Source of the DNA: Eutreptiella sp. 'Long Island Sound 2002'
Taxonomy: Eukaryota > Euglenozoa > Euglenophyceae > Eutreptiales > Eutreptiaceae
NCBI GenBank assembly: GCA_964036045.1
Contig: OZ038382.1
Location: 116,346,429-116,410,428, forward strand
Reading direction: 5' to 3'
DNA: 64,000 bases
This document shows positions 1 to 9,900 of the stretch, piece by piece. Numbering within the stretch: position 1 is the stretch's first letter; every line of letters begins with the position of its first letter. The notes under the pieces were generated by a model. It worked only from the letters and a program-made list of their open reading frames with translations, was not told the DNA's origin and searched no databases. The position numbers were made by a program, and so were the translations under genes.

Positions 1-1
1 T

Positions 2-1312
2 GAGGCTTGGCACCACCACATGATGCACCCAGGGGTCAAGAAGCAAGCCCTGGATATGCAGCGCCGGTTCGAAATCGACGAGATCAGTCTCTACAGCGCT
101 ATCAAGAAGGTCAGGAAGGGTTGCTCGGTCTGTCAGGCCTGCAATCCTGACAACCGGAAAATCAAGGGTGAAGCCCAATGGTCTCCGGTGCCTGACCAGC
201 CCATGGAGAGCTTGGCCATGGACGTCTTCTCCATGCCTGAAGTGCACATAGGCAAGGAGACCTTTGACTGTGTGGTCCTTTGTGTGGACCGCCACAGCGG
301 CTACGTAGTAGCCGTTCCGACACGCAAAAGGGGGTTGCTTGCCAAGGAAGTGGCAGTGATGATGATTCGTCATTGGCTGACCGTCTTTGACATCCCCCGC
401 ACCATTTGTAGCGACCGAGGGCCCCAGTTTACTGGTGGCTGGTTCAAGGCCATGTGTTCCCTCATGGGAATATGTCATGCCAGGAGCGTCGCCTATCTCA
501 GCCGGGCTGAAGTGGCTGGAAGGCAGCTGTTCGAGAAGCAACGCAAGATTCACATCACCAATCCACGTCGGAACTGGTTTGAGGAGATGTGGCCCGCTCT
601 GAAGGCCCATCCTGACACCCCCACTCCGGCCGGATCGTTCCCTCACCAGATTTTGTTCGGCAGGGACCCCCTGGGTCAGGGACGTCCCTTGTCTGGTGAT
701 TGTATGGCCATGGACGCCAAGGAATTCTTCGCGCGGCAAGAGGCAACGGCGTTTGACATCCGCCAGCAGCTCGAGGAGGAGCATGCTGAGCGTCAGAAGT
801 CCGCCCCGAGCTCGACAGCGCAGAGGTTCAGGGTGGGAGACCCGGTGTGGGTGATCAGACCCCGCCCTATGGGCACCCACTGCTCCAAAACCTGGTTAAC
901 ACCCGGAGAGGTGGTCCGCAGGATTGGTGAGGACACCTACCGCATCAGGGTGGGTCTCGGACAGTCAACTCTGTGTGCGGGAACCCGACCTCCGTGGCCA
1001 ACATGTGTCCCTGGACTATGCCGCACAGGAGGCTGATTCGGACGACGAGTATGCTGAGCAGGAGACTATACCGTCGGGAAGATCCTGGCCCAGCGTCCGA
1101 ACGCCTCGGCACCCGGAGGCCTGGAGTTCAAGGTTCGTTGGCGAGGCTATTGGCCGTCCCACGACACCTGAGAACCCGTTTCCTCGTTCGTGCCGCGGAT
1201 TAACACTCCCTCCATGGACTACATCCGCAAGCACATGACCAAGATCCATGTCTCCGACTTGCAGCCAGGGGCGCCTGATAACGGCCCTGAGCTCTCCCCT
1301 GATGCATTTTGA
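2..1312 (+). pseudogene. Ty3/Gypsy integrase + chromodomain, 3' end of a pol gene, decayed and cut by the window edge
   Basis: The frame is already open at base 2, so the 5' part of pol lies outside the window. It reads a His-rich start (WHHHMMHPGVKK) and CSVCQAC, the H2C2 zinc domain of retroviral-type integrases. The catalytic core follows: MDVFSMPEV, VVLCVDRHSGY, ICSDRGPQFTGG and SRAEVAGRQLFEKQRKIH supply D, D and E. After about base 960 the frame slips; an acidic linker (EADSDDEYAEQE) is read in another frame, and from about 1065 the original frame returns with a chromodomain-like segment (FKVRWRGYWPSHDT, then EPVSSFVP). A TGA at about 1161 stands where chromodomains have a conserved Trp. 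Two frameshifts plus a stop mean it is not functional as it stands. It is a different family from the two minus-strand Gypsy elements, whose integrase motifs differ. Domain assignment is firm; the lesions are read directly. Confidence 0.9.
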
Positions 1313-2748
1313 GCCCTTGTTAGTTCGACGGATCGTCCCTCACTTGCTTGCTCTCTTCCATCTTCTGGTGACCTGCCATCAGAGTGGCCATATACCCCCC
1401 CCTGCTAAATCCAGGGGAGGATGGCCCCTCTCTTCTACTTCTATTCGTCACTCCCCGCCTGCTGAATACTTGGGAAACCAGGCAGGGTGACTGACCTTGT
1501 CATTTCCTGTGCTCTTAGGGCCTTGGAGCCCATACGACGTTGCGCAACGGATGCCGCTGTCATCGACATTGCGATTTTTGGGTGTGTGGTCTGGTCCCAT
1601 GGCACTTGCGGGATCCAGAGCAGTCCACGTGTGTCTGCAGACTATATATGGCCTGAACTCAGGCGTCTTTCTGTCCACCCTCCTGCATATTCCTTATCCT
1701 GACCGGGGCGTGGTGTGGCGCTCTGTCCAGAGTGTGTTTACACGCCTATTACCCCGTTTATTGCTTATTTTTCCGTTCTCCAGGATATGTGCATCTGTAT
1801 GTTAATATTGTCAGCCCATCACCGAAATATGGACTGTTTTTCCCCCGAAGGGACACGAATCAGAATACGAAGGCGCCCTGAGTCGCTGTGTACATGCTCT
1901 TACATAAGGTCCAGCCTGGACCAGTACCTAAGTACCGATTCTTCTGTTTGCGTGCCCCTGATACCGTTTGCCCTAGTGGCTGTGATGTGCTGAGATCCTG
2001 ATGGCGCCAGGACGGAAGCCCAGTTGCCTGACTACACTCCCAGCAGTCCGCCACTGTCAGTCCCAGTGTGAGCCTACCGACTCGCAGACGCACTTGCAGT
2101 CGGGTGGCGACCTCCGGTGTCCTGACCTCGGTCAGTCTGCCTGGGAAACTGGTGGTTTGAGGTGTCGATACCTCCGCCCAGACTGCATGGGGACTCCCCC
2201 ATGCATGACCTTCGTGGTAATGGGGCGAGGGAAAAGACGGCCTTGATGCCCGATCCCTTATGGAGGAGCTCGTTCGGCTTTACCACTCTGGACTCGCGTC
2301 GTGGATATGGACATGTTGCGCCCAAGGAAGGACCCGTGGGGACTCTCCCCCAGACTGCGGCCTTGGGAAGCCTGGGGTAGCCTGATGGATATTTGTGGTC
2401 GCTTCCGACCTGTGGGACCACCTCGGTCGTCGTGTGACGCCTATGTTGGCCGTGTATGCCACTGCCACTGTGGTAGTGACAGTTGCCGCCGGCACCGGTG
2501 CGCCTGGTGTTGGTTACCGGGTCCTTTGGATGCCGAACAATCGCCGCCAGGACCCTGGACATGATACTTGATACTATACTTGCGGTTACTAACAACTACA
2601 GCACCGTACCTGTGGGATTGTAATGGGCAGCCTAACCCGCAAATCGGCCTGAAGTGATGATGTGGCACCCCCCCCCCTCTTCAGGGAATGGTCCTGGGTA
2701 CCCGCTGCCATGCTTGGGTGTTATCGAGCCCCCCCCAGGGTTCGCTCT
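1313..2748. other. No recognisable gene; probable 3' non-coding part of the Gypsy remnant at the left edge
   Basis: All frames give only short compositionally random ORFs. Position between a chromodomain stop and a polypurine run suggests a 3' untranslated stretch, which is inference. There are pyrimidine/G runs near 2666-2760 but no repeat unit that I can define. Confidence 0.4.
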
Positions 2749-2759
2749 AAGGAGGGGGG
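2749..2759 (+). promoter_or_regulatory. Candidate polypurine tract
   Basis: AAGGAGGGGGG is followed immediately by TGAAGC, the arrangement expected where a plus-strand LTR element's 3' LTR begins (TG after the tract). It lies downstream of the plus-strand integrase remnant. The matching 5' LTR would be outside the window, so the LTR cannot be confirmed by pairing. Confidence 0.35.
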
Positions 2760-3879
2760 TGAAGCGGTACCCAGAACCTATGGCCTATGGCCCGGAGGCC
2801 TGTGAGCCGTCACACCCGCGTGGAAGCCGTTGACACCGGCTGTCAGCGGGATATCCCTGTTCTCTAATCCGCGAAATCTGGAATCAAATTTCTAACCAAT
2901 AAACCGATGTAGAATTACCATAATTTTATTGTCCTCGGCGATTTTTGGTCGGAAATCGGTGAAATACCCGATTTCTACCCCGATTTCTAATTGTCGTGAA
3001 ATCGCCGCCTGTTGTCGCCTGTTCGCGCGCTTTCGTCGCTTCTCCGTGGCGAGTTTTGTGAGGGGATTTTCTCGAGTACTTTTGAGGTTCTAAGAGAACT
3101 TGAGGGCTGGATCTAGAGGATTTCCCTCGTACTTTCCTCTGGTGTATTCACCAGAAATGTTGGCGGCTGCGTCTGAGAGAAAATCAGCGCGCAAGCTTTT
3201 CCGTCGATCGCTCGAACTCATGGTTATCGAGTACCATGAGTTCGGACAGAACCCTACATTCCCCCCCTATGACTCTCATCCATGCTTCTTTCACCTGGGC
3301 GTATTACCTTGTATAGGCAAGCGGGCAATAGGGATGTTTTAGGTGGCCCATGGGTTTCGCAAACCACAGTCGTGTGCGTGCGCCAACCCTAACTTTGTGG
3401 CCTTGTGAGCATGAACTTTAATAACCGAACACAATGCTCACGAGACCAATAGCCCCAGGCCAGTTTCGTATTTTGAGCCAACTCAACGATGGCTACACGC
3501 AATTCAATGCGTACCAACACTCTTTTTTCGAAAGAGGGCAAGTTTTGGTCGAAAGTTAGGCCAAAATGGCCAGACTCTCGAGGCTCGTACTCGAAGCCCT
3601 TGGGGAGTTGAGCCTCGAATCAAGACAATATGTAAAGTAGAGACCAGGAAGAACATATGGATAGCTTGCTTGATGTTTACAACCTTGTCTTCCCTTTTAT
3701 TTAATTTCGCCTTGTGAGCACGCGTGCCATACTGCCTCTTTGCACACGCGCTCATATGCAAGCACTAATGACGGGAGTGGGCGGAGACAATCTAACCATA
3801 GTGGGCATATTTCGAGGCACCTACTATGGGCCTACTCTAAGAATGTTTACTCATATTTTTGCTCCTCAAGGTCCCTAAG
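2760..3879. other. No gene; possible LTR body then spacer
   Basis: Contains AATAAA-like sequence near 2898 and AT-richer DNA typical of an LTR or spacer. No convincing coding frame on either strand. The right edge is the target site of the Gypsy element starting at 3885. Confidence 0.35.
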
Positions 3880-3884
3880 ATATG
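3880..3884. repeat. Target-site duplication, left copy (ATATG)
   Basis: ATATG directly precedes the left LTR and recurs at 15324-15328 directly after the right LTR. Five bp is the usual size for Gypsy integrases. Confidence 0.75.
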
Positions 3885-4701
3885 AGAAAAGTTTATAGTG
3901 TTTTCAGCACTGTGTTTTTGCTTCTCCTGCTGCTTGTTGTTGCTGTAGGGTGTCCTGCTGCTGGTTTTGGATGATGAAAAGCTTTTGTTTGTTGAAATAC
4001 AGTAAAGCCAACTCAATCCAGGATAGCCCAAGCCAATAGTATGCAAGGAGAAGGTAATTCAGGATCAAGGCATGAAGGGCTGCAGTGTAAACAGTGAAAG
4101 ATGATTAGATATTCACAGAAACTGCAACTCAGGATACAAATGAATGCATATTCACAGAGATAGCTGAAATGTTTTGGGAAAAGAGTTAGAAAACTGCCTC
4201 AGGATCACTCTCTCTCCATAGTGCCATCTTAGGAGATGTGCACTCTTTGTTTTGGCTCCCATATGTGCTGAGGTGGCATGGTATGTGGCGATGAGGTCAC
4301 TGCCATGTCACATGGGATCTTCCTACTTAGTTGGGATCTTCCTACTTAGTTAGGCTGACCAGGAATTGAACCCAGGACCTCTCAAAAAGAGGTGCCTAAC
4401 CCCCTATGGTGCATACCACTAGGGCAGATAAGTATTCATGGAAAAACATAGATAAATTCATAGGCTCTACCTTAGGTATGTCAGTGCTCAGTCAACTCAG
4501 GAAAAGATGTTTTACTTCTGATTGAAAGGGGTTTAAGGGGTCCACTCCATATCCTGATTGGGTGTTTGGTTCCATAGGTCAAAATGTGTTCTCACCACTT
4601 TTGGCTGGACCAATACTAAGATAAAAATGCATGGATGCTCAGTGCATCTCTAATACAACTAGAGTATGTCCCAAAGCAATGGAAAAGCACTTTTTCTTAC
4701 T
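3885..4701 (-). repeat. 3' LTR of the chromovirus
   Basis: 817 bp, colinear without indels with 14507-15323. It contains a 20-bp direct duplication (GGGATCTTCCTACTTAGTTR) at about 4323-4352, preserved in both LTRs, and a tRNA-like A-box/B-box pair. The inner edge abuts a polypurine tract, confirming that this is the 3' copy for a minus-strand element. Confidence 0.92.
4362..4421 (-). promoter_or_regulatory. tRNA-like pol III A-box/B-box pair inside the 3' LTR
   Basis: On the minus strand CTAGTGGTATGC (A-box-like, similar to tRNA-Gly D arms) is followed 39 nt later by GGTTCAATTCC, a good B box in a T-arm context (CTGGG-TTCAATT-CCTGG). No complementary 5' acceptor strand is found, so this is tRNA-derived sequence rather than a tRNA gene. 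Confidence 0.5.
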
Positions 4702-4709
4702 CCCCCCTT
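4702..4709 (-). promoter_or_regulatory. Polypurine tract
   Basis: On the coding (minus) strand AAGGGGGG sits directly upstream of the 3' LTR, where Gypsy elements prime plus-strand DNA synthesis. Confidence 0.8.
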
Positions 4710-6977
4710 GTGCTGTGGTGGCCACCACTGTCGCATTTTAGGAAAAAGGGAATTTTTCTTGGCCTTTCCTTGGTTTCCACATCTACTTTAAAATACCTAC
4801 AGTCTCCCTCACACTGAAAAATGGGCGCTCACCATGGCTGGCGCCCTTTTGCTGCTCTGATTGTACAGTTTCCTACAGAGGACTCAGCGCTCTTGGCGCT
4901 GCCGGGGCTCCTGTGGCTTGGTTGGGTTAGATTGGGAGCATGCCAAACATGTGCATATGCATCCCTTCCTCCAAGACGCAGCGTCGACACAACCCAAACG
5001 CAAGACACATTATACACACTCGCATGGGTTCTCGTAAACCTGCTGGCGACCTGTGACCTGTCTTAGGGCGTAGGGAGTCGAAAAGAAATTAATTTGCCCC
5101 TTGGTGGGGTCTTGGTTCTGCTCAGTCTCTCCAGGCACCTGCGTTTCGGCCCGAACACGGCCTACTCAGCGAGGCTGCGCGTGGGTATCTGCAGAGGCAG
5201 GAATGGGAGAATTATGGACGAATCCACGCAAAAACGAAGCGACGACACCAAAATCCGTCAAATGACGGCGCAGAATTTTTCTGAAACGACACACCTGAGC
5301 AGAAACCAATTGTGCATCTTCAGCACATTTTTATAGAAATCATAGTCATCTCTGGATTTTTTAAATCCAGAAATTCATACGTACAAAATGGCGGCGCGCA
5401 GGAGCGGCTCCTAGCGAAGCGCCGGAAAATGGAAAAATAATGGAATTATAAACGTATGTATCACGTAGTCTTGAAAATGACGAGACACACATTAATAAAC
5501 AAACATACAGATTCCACCCACACTAATAGAAGCTTCAAAAGTTCAAGAATTCGAAAATCAATTGAAAAGACTTCAATGAATCAGGTATAAACTACAGGTA
5601 TGCTCGTCTTGCATGCCGCATACACATTGCTCGTCTCGAGTCTCCGTGACCGCGTCGTGTAGCAGCGTTAACAACGATAACCACGATAGGACGCGGTAGA
5701 GGGATTGATTAGAAAGATTGCAGATGATTAGCGGTCAGATCAGGGTGATTAGTCATACACACAAGTGCATAGCAACGTCCTTCGCGTGCGCCCCTTTTGT
5801 TTTCTCTCCTTGCTTCACCTCCCAACGGTAGGTAAGGTAGGTACGCCCAGGCGGGGCCACCCCCTGGTGGAGTCAAGATTGTTGTGGAGATGGGCAGGTT
5901 TGCCCACGTGATTGTGCATAGTCGTGCATGCACACACGCATTAAAGGGTAGGCCACGCGAAGTGCGCACGGTAAACCTTGTTTAGGCTACCCGGGGGCTC
6001 CTCGGTACGTTCTTTAAGAGAACCTGAGGAGTCCCTTAACGCTTGCTTGCTTGATAAGGGTAGCTGCTCCATGCAGCGTGTTTGCGGACAGCGTATTATA
6101 GGGCACACTGAGAAGGGTATAATACCTGGAGTGTGCCTTGGTTCCTCCGCCGCAAACGCCCTTTCATTTGCCTTTGTTTTACAGGTGGGCAGGTAGGGTG
6201 AGTGGTGCAGCAGCATTTTTTTTTTTTATACCCTGCTAAACAGGGGCGCAGATCACACAAACAAGTAACTCCGCTCCGCCTGTGGCAGAGCAAGGAGTCC
6301 GACTTCATCGACATCTGCGCCTTGCACACGAGAGCACTCCTTCCCTCCAAGCCCTTGCAGGGGAAACGCGTTGTGGCGTCCCCTGTGAGGCCACAGTTGC
6401 TTAGCAGCGCTGTGTTCTCTTGTCATTTCACAGGTGGGTCGCTAGGACCCTCGAGAACTTCCTCTTCGCAACGCCAAGTAGAGTGTGCGTGTAGGAGTGG
6501 TAGTCCTGCGTGGGGGCTAGAGCCAGTTGCCCAGCGCTCGCCCACCAGGATGGTGCCACTGTAGGGTGTGTAGGACCTGTAGGGGGCGTGTCACTGTCCC
6601 ACCCTTTTCCTGCAATTTTAGCTGGGTTGGTGGGCTGTGACAGTGGGTTAGGTTAGTGTTTTTGGCCACATAGCAAACAGGCGTTTTGCATGCCTTCATA
6701 GCTTTTGGCCACCCCTCCCTGTAGTAGACAGGTAGGTAGGGAAAACAATACCTGGATTAACACTCTGGGTATTCCCCCAAGGTTTTGCGCCAGCACAGAA
6801 ATTGGGCGCATAGGGGAGGGGAGACCCGGGGCGTACCCCGTGGCATCAATAAGCCAACCCTCCAGGTTCAGCAAGGGCGCAGACTTGGGTATAATTAGGA
6901 CACCACTTCTGCGGCTTGCTCTCAGGACCTTAGGACTAGCACACTCACACATACGCTTTGGCAGGTAAGGGTAAGGT
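4710..6977. other. Long non-coding 3' region of the chromovirus, between pol and the polypurine tract
   Basis: About 2.27 kb without a convincing frame on either strand; only short ORFs of biased composition. Holds a T run at about 6216-6227 and several GTAGG-type short repeats near 5830. Most chromoviruses have a much shorter pol-to-LTR gap, so it may contain captured or cis-acting sequence that I cannot identify. Confidence 0.6.
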
Positions 6978-9900
6978 TCAGTCCCTAGCTTTATTCTTGG
7001 AGGCAAGCATCTCAGCGAGCCTCAACAACTCACCAAGGTTGTTCTGGGACAAGTAGTCAACCAGAACTGAGTTTAGGCGTCCCTCAGGTAGAACAAATGC
7101 AGAGAAGGGCTCCCAGGTGGCCTCTTCGACTCCAAACCCTTCCCAGAGGGTGAGGAAGCGCCAACCCTGGCGATAGCGGTGGCGTAGGACAGACTTCACC
7201 AGGTAGAAGCCCTCCTTAGCCATCTCCTCGGCGTTCATGTCGGGGAGTTCACCTTCAACTTCCATAGGGCTGGCAGCCCCTTGTAGGTCCAGAGCGGCGA
7301 TTTCCTCGTCGTTCAGCTCCCACTCCTCCCCACAGAGGTCTTCAGGATCGTGGTAGCGCTTCAGGTGTTGAGCGGCGCACACCAGGGTCCCCCCTAGACG
7401 GGGAGAACACCGCACGGTGATACGGTGTCCATCCACGGATAGGATCTTGTACGGCCCGAAGTATGGGTCATCGCTGGTAGAGCGTGGCCAGGCGGGTAGT
7501 CGACTGTGGTGCACCAGCACCCAGTCCCCTTCTTGGTAGGTGGCCGGTACACGGTGCTTGTTCTTCTTGTTCCACTGACGCTCCCTCACTCTCTGGAGCA
7601 TAGCCTTGGCCTTGTCCACCTTCGCTTGTTGCTCTTGGACCCATTCACCCACAGAAGAATGGGTGTCCTCTGGATAGGGTGCATGTAGGAACCATGCCGG
7701 GCGCCCCATGAATAGCTCATGTGGCGAGTAGCCAGTAGCTGAACTCTCTTGGGAGTTCATCATCAAGGATATGACGGGGAGTAGTCTCACCCAGTCTCTG
7801 GTGCGTTCAGTTTTGCACCATATCCTGACGTTCTCCTTCAGGACACGAATCTGTCGCTCACATAGGGGGTTGCTCGTGTGAGAGTAGGGAATCCCCGTAG
7901 ATACCTGGACATTGAGGGACCTCAGGACCCTCTTGTACCAGCCAGTATCTGAGCGTACTCGTACGTCCTCATCGGAGTTGATCTCCTTGGGCGCCCCATA
8001 GACACAAAACCACTCCTCCAGGAGTATCTTGATAGTCTCCTCTCCGGTAATGTGCTTGGTACATGGGAACACCCTGGTAAACCTGGTCAACCCACAGGTT
8101 ACCACGAGGGCGAAGTCATAGCCCCCGAACTTCGGCATCTCCGTGTAGTCCACGTATAGAACACTGTTAGCACAGTGAGGGATGGGCAGGGTCGAGTAGA
8201 GACCTCTGTCCCTGATATCCCCTGGTTTACAGGACCTGCACGGGCACTTGTCCACGATAGGCAGGAGCGTCTTCCGCAGCTGGTCGTCAGTCCACGTAGT
8301 GTGGAACCACTGCTTGAACAGCCTCAGGGTACGGTCAGCACCCACATGACCACTGGACTCATGGGTCCACTTCAGCAGCGCTGGGACTCGGTCACTAGGC
8401 ACCACGATGCGGTCCTCGTGCCAGAGGTAGCTCTTGTCCCGCTTCCACTGGTCTTGGTTGACCAGGAGGGGTTCAAGGCGTTTCTCGAGGCGCCGGTAGA
8501 TATCACCAAACTCCTGTAGGTACTCCGATTGTTGGAGTCCATCCAGGGGGCGTATCATGGTCATGTTCAGGTCCAGGTGTACGTCCATACGGCTGAACGC
8601 TTCCTTAGCCAGCGCTTCAGACCGGGCACCAATCAGGGCGTCGAAGTTGTTGCGGCTGATGTAGTCGGCACACTCGTTCTTCACTCCCTGGATATGGTGT
8701 ACCGTCAGCCGTAGTTGACTGAGGTAGGTCCACCAGCGACGTAGCTTGGCCTTCTCAGGTGGGGGGCCCTTCTGGAAACTGCGGACCGGTTCTTGGTCGC
8801 ATAGCCAGACCACAGGGTTACTCCCCAACAGTCGTGCTTGTGAGGATAGCACCAGCATACCCGCGAGCAGTTCCTGCTCATAGGTAGAGTAGTTCCCCCT
8901 GGCCTGGTTCCACTTCCAGTTCCAGTGGCCCAGAGGTACTAGGACCCACTTGTCGTCAGGGTAGCTGTGCTTGAGGGTTCCATCTCGGTTGAGACCTTCC
9001 GTCCCCCATTGGGAAATGGCCGAGTCGAACTCCTCCATCTCTAGTGCTTGCCATTGGAACAACGTTCCACCACCGCCCACATTGCTGGCGTCGGTCACCA
9101 GGATATTCCCCCTCTGTGCCCTAGGCACGCCCAAGCACTTAGCGTTGGCTACCTTGTCTTTGAGCTCGTCAAACGCTTGTTGCTCTTGTGGGCCCCAGCG
9201 CCAAGTAGTACTCTTCTTGATCAAGTCAGTCAGTACCGCGCTGGTGTAGGTGAAGTTTTTGATGTGGCGGCGATAGAAGTTGCACGCCCCAATGAAACTG
9301 CGTACATCATGAAGTCCTTTCTTGGGGTCTTCGTGTCGTACCTTGGCATCCATCAGGGGTTTGGCCTTAGAGGCCGCTGGGGTCCACCACCCATAGCCAA
9401 CGTCAAACCCCAGGTACTGCATGGTCTCCTGCATGAACTCACACTTCTCCAGCTTGAGTCGTGTGTGGTTCTCCTGGCAGACCGCAAAGAACTCACCCAA
9501 GAGGATTAGGTGATCCTCCTGGGTATTGGTCCCGAGGCATACATCGTCGATGTGAGCCTCCATCTGGGCCCCACGGGATATGAGCTCCTGCACCTTAGGT
9601 CTCCTTCGTAGGATGGACAAGATCTTGTTCATCAGCTCTTGGAACAGAGCGGGGGCGTTAGCCACGCCGAATGGCATGACCTTCCACTTGAATACCCTCC
9701 CCTGAGGGGTGATGAAGGCCAGTAGTTCCTGCGCGTTGGGCGTCAGGTCCACTTGCCAGAATCCACTTCGCTTGTCCATCTTGGTCTTGTAGCGACAGGA
9801 GGCTATCTTCTCCAGGGTAGACTCCATATTGGGAATGGACCCTGAGTGGTTCAGCGTCTTCTTGTTCAGCTCTCCATAGTCCACTACCAGCCGTTTGGCT

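Noticed and set aside
4362-4421. A genuine tRNA gene in the LTR
   Set aside because: B box and a plausible T arm exist, but no 5' acceptor strand pairs with the 3' side and the anticodon loop would be 5 nt.
8175-9509. Plus-strand ORFs of 92-153 codons within pol
   Set aside because: Antisense shadows of the intact pol gene.
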